A DNA stretch of 64,000 nucleotides from positions 1,984,001-2,048,000 of the forward strand of contig NZ_CP071051.1 in NCBI RefSeq assembly GCF_017161405.1, written 5' to 3'. Position 1 is the first letter of the stretch. The number at the start of each line of letters is the position of its first letter. The position numbers were made by a program, and so were the translations under genes. The DNA comes from Leucobacter sp. CX169 (lineage in GTDB: Bacteria; Actinomycetota; Actinomycetes; Actinomycetales; Microbacteriaceae). The notes under the pieces were generated by a model. That model did no database searches and was not told where the DNA came from. It was given only the letters and a program-made list of their open reading frames with translations. Positions 9,185-18,457 of the stretch are shown one piece after another.

Positions 9185-9928
9185 ATGTCCACTTCGAGCG
9201 CAGCCGCCGACAATTCCTCCTTTCCGCACCCGAACGAACCGCACCGTGGCGGGCTCGCTCAGCGGCTGAACTGGCTGCGCGCGGGCGTGCTCGGCGCAAA
9301 CGACGGCATCGTCTCGACCGCGGCCACTGTGGTGGGTGTCGCCGGCGCGACCGCGGCATCGGCCCCCATCCTCATCGCGGGGCTCGCGGCCGCGGTCGGC
9401 GGAGCCGTCTCGATGGCGCTCGGCGAGTATGTCTCGGTCAGTAGCCAGCGCGACAGCGAACGGGCCCTCATCGCGAAGGAGACGCGCGAGCTCGCCGAGA
9501 TGCCCGAGCAGGAGCTCGCCGAGCTCGCCGGGCTGTACGAGCAGAAGGGGCTCTCCCCCGCAACCGCGCTTCGGGTGGCCACCGAGCTCACCGAGCAGGA
9601 CGCCCTCGCCGCGCACCTGTCGATCGAGCTCGGCATCAACCAAGAAGACGTCGTGAGCCCCTGGCACGCCGCCCTCGCCTCGGCGCTCGCGTTCACCCTC
9701 GGCGCGATCCTGCCGTTACTCGCGATTCTGTTGCCGCCGCCCGAGTGGCGCGTTCCGGTGACGTTCGTCTCGATGCTCATCGCCCTCGCGCTCACCGGCG
9801 CCGTCGCTGCACATATCGGCGGCAGCTCCCGGTCCCGCGCCGCGATCCGCGTCGTCATTGGCGGCGCGCTCGCGCTCTCCGCCACCTATGCGATCGGCGT
9901 GTTCCTCGGCACCACCGGCATCGTTTAG
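9185..9928 (+). CDS. VIT1/CCC1-family Fe/Mn transporter
   Basis: 247-residue membrane protein of the VIT family, which exports or sequesters Fe2+ or Mn2+. It shows the family N-terminal block NWLRAGVLGANDGIVSTAATVVG and SMALGEYVSVSSQRDSE. A central cytosolic helical pair (about residues 85-150, rich in Glu, metal-binding in the family) follows, then C-terminal membrane helices. The ATG at 9185 starts a normal-length protein; the longer upstream frame would overlap the hydrolase promoter. TTGAGT lies six bases before the ATG, so it may be leaderless. Its last four bases overlap the convergent APC permease gene. Confidence 0.88.
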   Translation: MSTSSAAADNSSFPHPNEPHRGGLAQRLNWLRAGVLGANDGIVSTAATVVGVAGATAASAPILIAGLAAAVGGAVSMALGEYVSVSSQRDSERALIAKETRELAEMPEQELAELAGLYEQKGLSPATALRVATELTEQDALAAHLSIELGINQEDVVSPWHAALASALAFTLGAILPLLAILLPPPEWRVPVTFVSMLIALALTGAVAAHIGGSSRSRAAIRVVIGGALALSATYAIGVFLGTTGIV

Positions 9929-11202
9929 CGGGGCCTGCCTCGCAGGATCCTGCCCGCGACGACTCGGCCAAGAACGCCAGCGAGCAGGACGAGCACCCCC
10001 ACCCCGATTGACGCGGGCGGGAGGGTCACCACGAGCGTCAGGCAGCCGAGCGCGCCGAGCACGGGGAGCACGCGGGGGTATCGACGGTGGGCGCGATCCT
10101 GCGTCAGCGCGGACAGGTTCGTAATGAAGTAGTACAGGAGTACGCCGAAGGACGAGAACCCGATGGCGCCGCGGAGGTCCGTGAGCAGGATCATCGCGCA
10201 CGCCACCAGCGCGAGTGCGAACTCCGCGCGGCGAGGCACGAGGTACCGGGGGTGCACTGCGGCGAGCGCACAGGGAAGATCACCGTTTCGTGCCATCGCG
10301 AGGCTCGTTCGCCCCACCCCCGCGATCAGCGCCAGCAGCGCACCGAGGGAGGCCAGTGCGGCGCCGACGCCGACGATCGGAACCGCCCAGCTCGCCCCGC
10401 TTGCCGCGGCCAGATCGCCGAGCGGTGTCGCGCTGGCGGCGAGCCCTTCAGCCCCCAGCACCGTGAGTACCAGGAAAGCGATCGCCGCATAGAGCGCCAG
10501 CGTGCCCGCCAGGGCCAGCAGGATCGCGCGCGGGATCGTGCGAGCCGGGTCGCGCACTTCTTCGCCCAGGGTCGCGATGCGGGCGTATCCGGCGAAGGCG
10601 AAGAAGAGCAGCCCCGCGGACTGCAACACCCCGTACCAGCCGTCGGCGAGCAGTCCCGCCGTGAGCGGGCTCAGCGTGTCACCGTCCGCACCGCGGCTCG
10701 CTGCGACCCCGCCCAGCACGATCACTAGCGCCAGGACCGCCAGCACAACAGAGACGATCACCCGGGAGAGCCGCGCGGTACGGGTGATCCCGAGCGAGTT
10801 CACCCCTGTGAGCAGCAGGATCGCCGCCACAGCAACAACCTGCTGCCACCCGGCCGGGACCGCGTAGGCGGCAAAGGTCAGCGCCATCGCGGCACAGCTC
10901 GCCGTTTTTCCGATCACGAAGCTCCACCCGGCGAGAAACCCGGGCCATTCCCCCAGTCGCTCACGACCGAACGCGTAGGTTCCGCCGGACGTGGGGTACT
11001 GCGCGGCGAGCTGCGCCGAGGAAGTCGCATTGCACACTGCGACCATCGCTGCCACCGCGAGACCGATCAGCAGTCCCGCACCGGCGGCGCCTGCAGCCGG
11101 CGCGAACACCGCGAAGATGCCGGCGCCAATCATCGAGGCGAGACCGATCGACACGGCGTCAGTGGTGCCGAGGCGACGGGCGAGTGCGGGCGGGTGGGTC
11201 AT
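9925..11202 (-). CDS. APC-superfamily amino acid permease
   Basis: 425-residue polytopic protein with about twelve hydrophobic segments. It has the N-terminal APC signature VSIGLASMIGAGIFAVF and the conserved YPTSGGTYAFGRERLG and FFAFAGYARIATLGEEVRDPARTIPRAI stretches. It is expected to import an amino acid or related amine by proton symport, but the substrate cannot be assigned. The ATG has AGGA eight bases upstream. A TACGAT box at about 11267-11272 is a candidate -10. The last codons contain one copy of the GCAGGATCCTGCC palindrome. Confidence 0.88.
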   Translation of the reverse strand: MTHPPALARRLGTTDAVSIGLASMIGAGIFAVFAPAAGAAGAGLLIGLAVAAMVAVCNATSSAQLAAQYPTSGGTYAFGRERLGEWPGFLAGWSFVIGKTASCAAMALTFAAYAVPAGWQQVVAVAAILLLTGVNSLGITRTARLSRVIVSVVLAVLALVIVLGGVAASRGADGDTLSPLTAGLLADGWYGVLQSAGLLFFAFAGYARIATLGEEVRDPARTIPRAILLALAGTLALYAAIAFLVLTVLGAEGLAASATPLGDLAAASGASWAVPIVGVGAALASLGALLALIAGVGRTSLAMARNGDLPCALAAVHPRYLVPRRAEFALALVACAMILLTDLRGAIGFSSFGVLLYYFITNLSALTQDRAHRRYPRVLPVLGALGCLTLVVTLPPASIGVGVLVLLAGVLGRVVAGRILRGRPR

Positions 11203-11388
11203 GGGTCAGGTCCTGTCGAGCGGCCGCGGACAACGAAGTCAACCGTGGTGGCGAGCGTGCGCAGGACTATCGTAGGGCGATGCACCGCGTGGCAGCCGTC
11301 AGGTTCTTGGGCGCTTGTGCGGGCGTTCAGCCGCTGTTCATTTGGCAGGGCAAATGCAGGCGGAAGCAGAAGCACAACCAGACACCAA

Positions 11389-11420
11389 CGCCGCCCACCC
11401 CGAAAACAGGGCGAGCGGCG
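11389..11420 (-). terminator. GC-rich hairpin after the 69-codon gene
   Basis: On the minus strand CGCCGCTCGCCC pairs with GGGTGGGCGGCG (two G-T pairs) around a T-rich loop, 22 bases after the stop codon of the small gene. There is no clear T tail. Confidence 0.45.
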
Positions 11421-11441
11421 ACAGCGGAGACGGAGGACGAC

Positions 11442-11651
11442 TTAGTCGACGAGAAAGAGGCCCCGTGCCACGGCACGAATCTGCCCCTCGGCACCCATCG
11501 CCGATTGCTGCGGGTCGAGCGTCGGCGTCGGCGAGCCGGCCGCACGCCGCATCGCCGCGCGCAGCACCTCGTGCTGTGCGCCGGCTCCCATCGCCCGCTG
11601 GGTCTGATCGAGCGCTCGGCTGTCGTATTGTGGGTTCTGTTCGATACTCAT
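11442..11651 (-). CDS. Small protein of unknown function downstream of catalase
   Basis: 69 residues, beginning MSIEQNPQYDSRALDQTQRA. It is hydrophilic, rich in Ala, Arg and Gln, with no membrane segment or cysteine. I do not recognise it. It is supported by an ATG with AAAGAAG eight bases upstream, codon use like that of its neighbours, and its position just after katA on the same strand with a hairpin following it. A GTG two codons earlier is possible, but it sits too close to the ribosome-binding site. Co-expression with katA is inferred. Confidence 0.6.
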   Translation of the reverse strand: MSIEQNPQYDSRALDQTQRAMGAGAQHEVLRAAMRRAAGSPTPTLDPQQSAMGAEGQIRAVARGLFLVD

Positions 11652-11689
11652 TGACACTGCTTCTTTCGGGTGGGTCGAGATGACGGACA

Positions 11690-11719
11690 GTGGTGCCGGG
11701 GTTGCCGCCCCGGCACCAC
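11690..11719 (-). terminator. Hairpin downstream of katA
   Basis: Perfect 12-bp arms GTGGTGCCGGGG/CCCCGGCACCAC around a six-base loop, starting 20 bases after the katA stop. It lacks a T tract, so it could attenuate or stabilise the message rather than end it. Confidence 0.55.
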
Positions 11720-11738
11720 ACTTGTTTCTGCGCGCGAA

Positions 11739-13187
11739 CTACTTCGCGAGTGCCGCGCGCAGCGCCTGGCCGAGGTCGGCGTCGACGTTCGTCCAGTACT
11801 GGATCGCCCGCTCGCGGATCTCGTCGCTCTGCACGCCGCCAACGGCGCCCGTGATGGTGACGAGGAAGCGAGCCTTCGCTGCGTCATCGAAGACGTCACG
11901 GTACAGCGTGCCTGCCTGGCCGAAGTCGCTATCCTCCGCGTGCAGGGCGGCGGCCGAGCGCTGCAGGGCACCGTCACTTTCCCAGCTGCCCTCGCCCGCG
12001 GCGGCGGCATCGGCGACCGGCCCGCCGAACGAGTTCGGCGCGTAGACCGGGGCGCTTGCCGACTTGAAGCCGTGACGCGTCGCACCGTCCTGCGAGTAGT
12101 TATTGACGGGCGCGACCGGAGCGTTCACCGGCAGCTCGTTGTAATTCGTGCCGACGCGGTAACGCTGGGCATCCGGGTACGAGAACACGCGAGCCAACAG
12201 CATCTTGTCGGGGCTGATGTCGATACCGGGCACCGTGTTCGCGGGCGAGAAGGCGGCCTGCTCGATCTGCGCGAAGAAGTTCTCGGGGTTCTGGTTCAGC
12301 GTGTGCACGCCCACCTCGATCAGCGGGTAGTCCGCGTGCGGCCAGACCTTCGTGAGGTCGAACGGGTTGAAGCGGTACGTCTTCGCGTCCTCGTACGGCA
12401 TGACCTGAACCGAGAGCTTCCAGGCGGGGAAATCCCCACGCTCAATGGCCTCGTACAGGTCCCGGCGGTAGTAGTCGGCATCGGCGCCGGCGATCTGCTC
12501 GGCTTCCTCGTTCGACATTTCTTCGTTGCCCTGCAGCGCCTCGAAGTGGTACTTCACCCAGAAGCGCTCGCCCGCAGCATTGATCCACTGGTAGGTGTGC
12601 GAGCCGAAGCCGGGCATGCTGCGCCACGAGCGCGGCAGGCCACGGTCGCCCATGAGATAGGTCACCTGGTGAGCCGACTCGGGCGAGAGGCTCCAGAAGT
12701 CCCACTGCATGTCGGCGTCGCGCAGGCCCGACCCCGGAAGGCGCTTCTGCGAGTGGATGAAGTCAGGGAACTTGATGCCGTCGCGGATAAAGAAGACCGG
12801 GGTGTTGTTGCCGACGATGTCGTAGTTGCCCTCGCTCGTGTAGAACTTCACCGAGAAGCCACGCACGTCGCGCCAAGTGTCAGGCGAGCCCTGCTCGCCG
12901 GCGACCGACGAGAAGCGCTGCACGGTCTCCGTCGTCGCACCCGGCTGGAACACCGCCGCACGCGTGAACGCCGAAACGTCACCCGTGACAACGAACTCAC
13001 CGAATGCGCCGCCGCCCTTGGCGTGCACGACGCGCTCGGGAGTGCGTTCACGGGCAAACTGCGCTAGCTTCTCAACGAGGTAGCGGTCATGCAGCGCGAT
13101 CGCGCCGTCGGTGCCAGCAGCGAGCGAGTGCGCGTCGCTCGCAACCGGGGTACCGGTCTGGGTGGTCGTCGGGTTGGGGTTCGACAT
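11739..13187 (-). CDS. katA: Monofunctional haem catalase
   Basis: Dismutates hydrogen peroxide in the cytoplasm. The 482-residue small-subunit (clade 3 size) catalase has the distal haem histidine in [15 protein letters not shown] (about His55) and the catalytic asparagine in [16 protein letters not shown]. The proximal haem tyrosine motif is [14 protein letters not shown]. The ATG at 13187 is chosen because AAGGAG lies five bases upstream; an in-frame start 12 codons earlier lacks this. It follows a Fur-family regulator on the same strand after a 119-base gap, an arrangement typical of peroxide-responsive catalase units. Confidence 0.97.
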   Translation of the reverse strand: MSNPNPTTTQTGTPVASDAHSLAAGTDGAIALHDRYLVEKLAQFARERTPERVVHAKGGGAFGEFVVTGDVSAFTRAAVFQPGATTETVQRFSSVAGEQGSPDTWRDVRGFSVKFYTSEGNYDIVGNNTPVFFIRDGIKFPDFIHSQKRLPGSGLRDADMQWDFWSLSPESAHQVTYLMGDRGLPRSWRSMPGFGSHTYQWINAAGERFWVKYHFEALQGNEEMSNEEAEQIAGADADYYRRDLYEAIERGDFPAWKLSVQVMPYEDAKTYRFNPFDLTKVWPHADYPLIEVGVHTLNQNPENFFAQIEQAAFSPANTVPGIDISPDKMLLARVFSYPDAQRYRVGTNYNELPVNAPVAPVNNYSQDGATRHGFKSASAPVYAPNSFGGPVADAAAAGEGSWESDGALQRSAAALHAEDSDFGQAGTLYRDVFDDAAKARFLVTITGAVGGVQSDEIRERAIQYWTNVDADLGQALRAALAK

Positions 13188-13230
13188 AGTGCTCCTTCGA
13201 TTTTCGGGTACGGGACAAGTCATTGGGCGC

Positions 13231-13240
13231 GACGAATAAC
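13231..13240. promoter_or_regulatory. Candidate Fur-family operator before katA
   Basis: GTTATTCGTC on the minus strand, about 45 bases before the katA start. It matches eight of ten bases of GTTATTCACC in the regulator's own promoter (13751-13760, plus strand). The shared core is GTTATTC. Confidence 0.4.
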
Positions 13241-13306
13241 GCCACCGTCGGTGCGGCGCGCATCAGTGCGAGAAAGAGTGCGGGTTGTGGACGATCAGGC
13301 GGCGGC

Positions 13307-13726
13307 CTACGCGGCCGCCTGACATTCGGGGCACAGGCCCCAGAACGTCACTTCGGCGGATTGCACCGCAAACCCAGCCGTCGAGGACGGCACCAGGCAG
13401 GGCGCGTGCCCCACGACACAGTCGACGTCAGCAACCGCCCCACAGCTCGTGCACACCAGGTGGTGGTGATTGTCGTCGATGCGTCGCTCATAACGCGCCG
13501 CCGAGCCGGCCGGCTCAATCCTGCGCAACAGGCCCGCCCCGGTGAGGTCGGCGAGGATATTGTGCACCGACTGGATCGACGTCGTCGGCAATGCGGCGAC
13601 GACGTCGCGAAACACTCGCTCGGCGTCGGCGTGCGGGCGCGCATCGAGCGCTCCCAGCACCGCGAGGCGCCCGGCCGTCGCGCGCAGGCCTGCGGCCTGC
13701 AGCGTGTCGGCGTAGGTCGTCTCCAT
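13307..13726 (-). CDS. Fur-family (PerR/CatR-like) transcriptional regulator
   Basis: 139-residue metal-dependent repressor. An N-terminal winged helix (ATAGRLAVLGALDARPHADAERVF) is followed by the Fur metal block DDNHHHLVCTSCGAV and a C-terminal CPEC, giving two CxxC pairs for structural zinc. Its place directly upstream of katA suggests a peroxide sensor controlling catalase (inference). The ATG at 13726 is preferred to one four codons earlier. TTGGTG and TATGCT, 17 bases apart, lie before it, with TATGCT ending seven bases ahead of the ATG, as in a leaderless promoter. Confidence 0.9.
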   Translation of the reverse strand: METTYADTLQAAGLRATAGRLAVLGALDARPHADAERVFRDVVAALPTTSIQSVHNILADLTGAGLLRRIEPAGSAARYERRIDDNHHHLVCTSCGAVADVDCVVGHAPCLVPSSTAGFAVQSAEVTFWGLCPECQAAA

Positions 13727-13733
13727 ACCCACC

Positions 13734-13762
13734 AGCATAGCTTCTTTTTAGTTATTCACCAA
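13734..13762 (-). promoter_or_regulatory. Promoter/operator of the Fur-family gene
   Basis: -35 TTGGTG (13757-13762), a 17-base AT-rich spacer and -10 TATGCT (13734-13739), seven bases from the ATG. The GAATAAC element shared with the katA upstream region overlaps the -35, consistent with autorepression. Confidence 0.6.
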
Positions 13763-13798
13763 AAGGAACTTCTGGGCCGGGCGCGGCGACGCGTGCTC

Positions 13799-14578
13799 CT
13801 AGCGGAGGCGGTAGCTCAGATCGCGGATGTCGCGGCCCGCAGCCGAGCCCTTGCGCTCGAACACGGTGAGCACGCGACCGTCGAAACGCTCGTCCCACTC
13901 CCCCGCGAAATTACGCTCGAAGCCCTCGGCTCCGTCAAGGACGTCACGCATTTGCAGCGCGTACTCCTCCCAATCGGTCGCGAGGCGCAACACGCCACCC
14001 GGCTTCAACGCCCGGGCGACGAGTTCCGCGAACTCGGGCGAAATGAGACGCCGCTTGTTATGCCGCGCCTTCGGCCACGGGTCAGAGAAGAACACCCAGA
14101 GTTCGTCAATCGACGCCGCGGGAAGCAGACGCTCGAGCACCTCGGGCGCATTCGCCTCGACCACCCGCACGTTATCGAGCCCTGCGCGATGCGCCGAGCC
14201 CATGGTGCGCGCAAGGCCCGCGCGGAACACCTCGACCGCGAGGAAGTTCGTGTCGGGACGCTGCTCGGCGGCGTGCACGATCGCGTGCCCCTGCCCCGAA
14301 CCGATCTCGACGACCAGGCGCGCCTCGCGCCCAAAAAACTCGGCGGGATCGCGCTCTGAGTTTGCTGCGACACTCGTCACCGAACGCCCACGAGGGACGT
14401 CAATGCGCATCTCGCCAGACAGGTGGGTCCAGGCCCACTTCTGCCCCTCGGTCAGCCGAGCGCTCCTGCGCACGAACGACAGGATCCCCTCGGGGTACGC
14501 CTCATCGGGCGCCTGGGAGGCGGCGTCCTCCGGCTCGACGATTACGGCAGGCTCCGCCTGCGATTCCAGCGAGGCCAT
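13799..14578 (-). CDS. trmB: tRNA (guanine-N7-)-methyltransferase
   Basis: SAM-dependent methylation of G46 in tRNA. The 259-residue protein has the SAM motif VEIGSGQGHAIVHAA, then NFLAVEVFRAG and the family signature FFSDPWPKARHNKRRL, followed by LKPGGVLRLATDWEEYA. The N-terminal 40 residues are acidic and variable. Its ATG abuts the TAG stop of ispG with no gap, so it is probably translated by coupling or re-initiation. Confidence 0.95.
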   Translation of the reverse strand: MASLESQAEPAVIVEPEDAASQAPDEAYPEGILSFVRRSARLTEGQKWAWTHLSGEMRIDVPRGRSVTSVAANSERDPAEFFGREARLVVEIGSGQGHAIVHAAEQRPDTNFLAVEVFRAGLARTMGSAHRAGLDNVRVVEANAPEVLERLLPAASIDELWVFFSDPWPKARHNKRRLISPEFAELVARALKPGGVLRLATDWEEYALQMRDVLDGAEGFERNFAGEWDERFDGRVLTVFERKGSAAGRDIRDLSYRLR

Positions 14579-15736
14579 CTAGTAGGTCTCGACCGTCGGT
14601 GCGCCGAGGCGGCCGGCCTCAGAGGCGGGCATCTCGGCCGCAAGCCGGTTTGCCTCCTCGATGAGCGTCGCCACGATCTCGCTCTCGGGAACGGTCTTAA
14701 TGACCTCACCCTTCACGAAGATCTGGCCCTTGCCGTTGCCCGAGGCAACGCCGAGGTCGGCCTCGCGGGCCTCGCCCGGGCCGTTGACAACGCAGCCCAT
14801 GACGGCGACGCGCAGCGGCACGCTCATGCCCTCGAGTCCCTTGGTCACGTCCTCCGCGAGCGTGTACACGTCCACCTGGGCGCGGCCACACGAGGGGCAC
14901 GACACGATCTCGAGCTTGCGCTCGCGCAGGTTGAGCGACTGCAGAATCTGCAGGCCGACCTTGACCTCTTCCACGGGCGGGGCGGAGAGCGAGACACGAA
15001 TGGTGTCGCCAATGCCCTCGGAGAGCAGGATCCCAAACGCGGTCGCGCTCTTGATCGTGCCCTGGAATGCCGGCCCGGCCTCGGTCACCCCGAGGTGCAG
15101 CGGCCAGTCGCCGCGTTCGGCGAGCTGGCGATACGCCTTCACCATCACGATCGGGTCGTTGTGCTTGACGGAAATTTTGAAGTCGTGGAAGTCGTGCTCC
15201 TCGAACAGCGACGCCTCCCAGACAGCGCTCTCAACGAGCGCCTCGGGCGTGGCCTTGCCGTACTTCTGCAGCAGGCGCGGGTCAAGCGAGCCCGCGTTCA
15301 CGCCGATGCGGATCGAGGTGCCCGCGGCCTTCGCGCGCCGCGCAATCTCGCCGATCTGGTCGTCGAACTTGCGTATGTTTCCCGGGTTCACGCGCACCGC
15401 GGCGCACCCGGCGTCAATCGCGGCGTACACGTACGCGGGCTGGAAGTGAATGTCCGCGATCACCGGGATCTGGCTCTTCATCGCGATGATCGGCAGCGCT
15501 TCGGCGTCGTCCCGGCTCGGGACCGCGACGCGCACGATGTCGCAACCGGACGCGGTGAGCTCCGCGATCTGTTGCAGAGTCGCGTTGATGTCGGTTGTCG
15601 GGGTCGTCGTCATGGACTGGACCGACACTTGAGCGGCGCCGCCCACGAGGACCTTGCCGACCTTGATTTGACGGGACTTGCGCCGAGGTGCGAGAACTTC
15701 AGGGACCTTCGGCATTCCGAGATTGATTGCTGCCAC
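14579..15736 (-). CDS. ispG: 4-hydroxy-3-methylbut-2-enyl-diphosphate synthase
   Basis: Iron-sulfur enzyme of the MEP isoprenoid pathway converting MEcPP to HMBPP. The 385-residue bacterial form shows [19 protein letters not shown], a TIM-barrel region and the three cluster cysteines in SCPSCGR and [10 protein letters not shown]. The GTG start at 15736 has TAGACT six bases before it and no ribosome-binding site, so it is probably leaderless. dxr, a second MEP gene, lies nearby on the same strand after an rseP homologue. Confidence 0.97.
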   Translation of the reverse strand: MAAINLGMPKVPEVLAPRRKSRQIKVGKVLVGGAAQVSVQSMTTTPTTDINATLQQIAELTASGCDIVRVAVPSRDDAEALPIIAMKSQIPVIADIHFQPAYVYAAIDAGCAAVRVNPGNIRKFDDQIGEIARRAKAAGTSIRIGVNAGSLDPRLLQKYGKATPEALVESAVWEASLFEEHDFHDFKISVKHNDPIVMVKAYRQLAERGDWPLHLGVTEAGPAFQGTIKSATAFGILLSEGIGDTIRVSLSAPPVEEVKVGLQILQSLNLRERKLEIVSCPSCGRAQVDVYTLAEDVTKGLEGMSVPLRVAVMGCVVNGPGEAREADLGVASGNGKGQIFVKGEVIKTVPESEIVATLIEEANRLAAEMPASEAGRLGAPTVETY

Positions 15737-15742
15737 GCGCCG

Positions 15743-15748
15743 AGTCTA
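15743..15748 (-). promoter_or_regulatory. -10 box of ispG, leaderless promoter
   Basis: TAGACT on the minus strand, six bases before the GTG start. Confidence 0.65.
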
Positions 15749-15794
15749 CCGGCCAACCCTGCGCCTGGGCCGGGCATCACCTGCGGGCACGTCG

Positions 15795-15808
15795 GGCAGG
15801 ATCCTGCC
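15795..15808. repeat. Perfect copy of the GGCAGGATCCTGCC palindrome
   Basis: 14-base perfect palindrome in the 93-base gap between rseP and ispG. It is one of a dispersed set in this window. Confidence 0.7.
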
Positions 15809-15829
15809 GAGGGCGCGCCCCGAGCGCGC

Positions 15830-17209
15830 CTAACCGAAGAGCGAGACCGGCTTCACGATGTCGGCGTAGATGAGGAGGAGACTCATCGCGCCGAGCAGGA
15901 TCGTCACCACGAAGGTGATCGGCACCATCTTCGCGGTGTCGACGGGGCCCGGGTCGGGGCGGCCGAAGAGCTTCGCGAGGAAGCGGCGGAGCCCCTCATA
16001 CAGGGCGCCGGCAATGTGACCGCCGTCGAGCGGCATCAGCGGGATGAGGTTGAACACGAACAGCGCGACGTTCAGCGAGGCGAGCAGGCCGACCATGGCC
16101 TGCACCTTCGAGGCGACGGGTGCCTCGTCGAGGCTCACGATCTCCCCCGCGAGACGGCCGACGCCGACGACGCTGATGGGGCCGTCAGCGCTGCGCGCCT
16201 CGGTACCGAACGCGGCGTTCCAAATGTCGACCATGCGCTGCGGCAGGTGCAAGATCATGTTGCCGACCTGGGCGACGTTCTCGCCCACATAGCCGGGCAC
16301 CGCGGAAAGCGGCTGCGAGACGAGCTCGCTCGTGGGAGTCGCGCCGATCATGCCGACCAGCTCGGTCTTCGCCGAGCCGTCCGCGGCCAGCACGGGCTTG
16401 CCCGCGGCGTCGTACAGTGCGCGCTCGTTGGCCACCGGGGTGAGCGCGAGGTCCATCGTCTCGCCGTCGCGCACAAATTCGACGTTGATGGTCGACCCGG
16501 GCGAGGCGGCAATGGTTTCGCGAAGTGCGTCCCAGGACTGCACCGCGCGGCCGTCGAGCGCCACGATGCGGTCGCCCGGCAAGAGCCCGGCCGCGGCCGC
16601 GGGGGCCGCCGGGTCGTCCGGGGCACAGCTTGTGGCCTGGCTGGTGGCGGGCACGAGGCACTCGCTCACACTGCCCAGGGTCGTCGTGTTCTGGGGGATG
16701 CCAAACCCGGTGACCAGGATCGCGAAGAACACGAACGCGAGGACCAGGTTCATGAAGGGGCCGCCCAGCATGATCACGATCTTCTTCCAGACCGGCAGCC
16801 GGTAGAACGCGCGGTGATCCTCGCCCTCGGCGATCGTGTCGGCGCTCGCCTCGCGCGCCTCGTCGACGAGGGCGGCGATCCGCCCGCGCGCGGGGGCCGG
16901 GCTGCCCTCCGTGGCGACGGAATTCAAGAAGCCGGTGGTCGAGGCGCGGGCCGCCTCTCCCGGCTTCTCCGGCGGGTACATTCCCGTCATCGCGACGTAG
17001 CCGCCGAGCGGGATCGCCTTGACCCCGTACTCGGTCTCGCCCTTGCGGCGCGAGAAGAGGGTGCGCCCGAAGCCGATCATGTACTGCGTGACCTTCACCC
17101 CGAAGAGCTTCGCCGGCAGCAAGTGCCCGATTTCGTGCAGCCCGATCGACACCGCGAGGCCGATCACGATGATGAGGATTCCGAGAATATAGAGCAGCAC
17201 GTCTTGCAC
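15830..17209 (-). CDS. rseP: Site-2 family intramembrane metalloprotease
   Basis: Membrane zinc protease (M50 family, RseP/Rip1-like) that cleaves membrane-anchored regulators such as anti-sigma factors. The 459-residue protein has the active site HEIGH (His25-His29) in the first membrane helix and a further helix at WKKIVIMLGGPFMNLVLAFVFF. A PDZ domain follows (about 210-290, around AAGLLPGDRIVALDGRAV), then the third ligand motif MPLDGGH near residue 385. The GTG start has TAGCCT six bases before it and no Shine-Dalgarno. The ispG-rseP-dxr neighbourhood is common in actinobacteria. Confidence 0.94.
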   Translation of the reverse strand: MQDVLLYILGILIIVIGLAVSIGLHEIGHLLPAKLFGVKVTQYMIGFGRTLFSRRKGETEYGVKAIPLGGYVAMTGMYPPEKPGEAARASTTGFLNSVATEGSPAPARGRIAALVDEAREASADTIAEGEDHRAFYRLPVWKKIVIMLGGPFMNLVLAFVFFAILVTGFGIPQNTTTLGSVSECLVPATSQATSCAPDDPAAPAAAAGLLPGDRIVALDGRAVQSWDALRETIAASPGSTINVEFVRDGETMDLALTPVANERALYDAAGKPVLAADGSAKTELVGMIGATPTSELVSQPLSAVPGYVGENVAQVGNMILHLPQRMVDIWNAAFGTEARSADGPISVVGVGRLAGEIVSLDEAPVASKVQAMVGLLASLNVALFVFNLIPLMPLDGGHIAGALYEGLRRFLAKLFGRPDPGPVDTAKMVPITFVVTILLGAMSLLLIYADIVKPVSLFG

Positions 17210-17215
17210 CTGCTC

Positions 17216-17221
17216 AGGCTA
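17216..17221 (-). promoter_or_regulatory. -10 box of rseP, leaderless promoter
   Basis: TAGCCT on the minus strand, six bases before the GTG start. Confidence 0.6.
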
Positions 17222-17242
17222 GCGGTGGCGCCTGTGGCGCAG

Positions 17243-18328
17243 CTACGAAACCCGCGAGAGTTCGAGCTGTGCCCGCGCGCGCGCCCAGCGCTCCGCCTCG
17301 GCGAGCGAATCGAGGTTCAGCTCTGCCGGGGCGTCGTGCGCGTCGACGACCCGACGAATCGTGTCTACGATGCCGAGGAACGGGATGCGCCCCGCGTGGA
17401 ATGCCTCGACCGCCTCCTCGTTGGCCGCGTTGTAGACCGCGGGGAAGGTGCCCCGCGAGCGCCCGACCTCCTTGGCCAGCGCCACAGCCGGGAACGCCTC
17501 GTGATCGAGCGGTTCGAAGGTCCAGGCTGTCGCCTTCGACCAGTCGAGCGGGGCACCGACCCCGGGCACGCGCGTCGGCCAGTCCAGCCCCAGCGAGATC
17601 GGGAGCCGCATGTCGGGCGGCGACGCCTGCGCGAGCGTCGATCCGTCGATGAACTCGACCATCGAGTGCACGATGGACTGCGGGTGCACCACCACCTCGA
17701 TGTCGCTGTAGGGCACCCCGAACAGGAGGTGCGCCTCGATCACTTCGAGCCCCTTGTTGACGAGCGTGGCCGAGTTGGTCGTGACCATGCGGCCCATGTC
17801 CCAGGTGGGGTGCGCGAGGGCCTGGGCCGGCGTCACCCCGGCAAGTGCCGCGCGGTCCATCCCGCGAAACGGACCCCCCGAGGCGGTAACGACGAGCCGG
17901 CGCACCTCGCCCGCGCGTCCCCCGCGCAGCGCCTGCGCGATTGCGGAGTGTTCCGAGTCGACCGGCACGATCTGGCCGGGCTTCGCCATTGCCGTCACGA
18001 GGTCGCCGCCCACGATGAGCGACTCTTTGTTCGCGAGCGCGAGCGTGCGGCCCGCCTGCAGAGCCGCGATCGTGGGGCCGAGCCCGATGGACCCGGTGAT
18101 GCCGTTGAGCACGACATCCGCGTCGACGTCGCGCGCCAGCTGGGCGGCCTCGTCCGCACCGAAGCCCGTGTAGTCGACATTGAACTCGTCGGCCTGTTCC
18201 GCGACGCGTTCGCGGTTGCTGCCCGCCGCGAGCGCCACCACCTGGAACCGGTCGGGGTGGCGGCGGATCACGTCAAGCGCTTGCTCGCCGATCGAACCGG
18301 TGGACCCCAAAATCGTGACGCGTTTCAT
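17243..18328 (-). CDS. dxr: 1-deoxy-D-xylulose 5-phosphate reductoisomerase
   Basis: NADPH- and metal-dependent second step of the MEP pathway. The 361-residue protein starts [16 protein letters not shown] with the nucleotide-binding GSTGSIG at 8-14. It shows [10 protein letters not shown], the metal site [12 protein letters not shown] and the catalytic-loop segment [22 protein letters not shown] (read in two parts). The ATG at 18328 is preferred to a TTG four codons earlier because it puts the Rossmann strand at the N terminus. A weak TTGAAT lies six bases upstream of it. Confidence 0.96.
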   Translation of the reverse strand: MKRVTILGSTGSIGEQALDVIRRHPDRFQVVALAAGSNRERVAEQADEFNVDYTGFGADEAAQLARDVDADVVLNGITGSIGLGPTIAALQAGRTLALANKESLIVGGDLVTAMAKPGQIVPVDSEHSAIAQALRGGRAGEVRRLVVTASGGPFRGMDRAALAGVTPAQALAHPTWDMGRMVTTNSATLVNKGLEVIEAHLLFGVPYSDIEVVVHPQSIVHSMVEFIDGSTLAQASPPDMRLPISLGLDWPTRVPGVGAPLDWSKATAWTFEPLDHEAFPAVALAKEVGRSRGTFPAVYNAANEEAVEAFHAGRIPFLGIVDTIRRVVDAHDAPAELNLDSLAEAERWARARAQLELSRVS

Positions 18329-18383
18329 GCCGCCATTCAAGCAGAGTGCGCCGATCGCCGCGCTCGCGCGCCGGGAAACGCCG

Positions 18384-18436
18384 GCGGCGGGCAGGATCCT
18401 GCCGGGCGTACGTGCCCACCGGATCCTGCCCGCCGC
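18384..18436. repeat. 16-bp inverted repeat made of two GGATCC palindromes
   Basis: Arms GCGGCGGGCAGGATCC (18384-18399) and GGATCCTGCCCGCCGC (18421-18436) are exact reverse complements separated by 21 bases. The left arm is itself part of a full GGCAGGATCCTGCC. The pair lies between the FKBP gene end and the dxr start, where it could fold as a terminator-like hairpin for the FKBP transcript. Confidence 0.75.
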
Positions 18437-18457
18437 GACTGCGCCGAGAAGCTCGCG

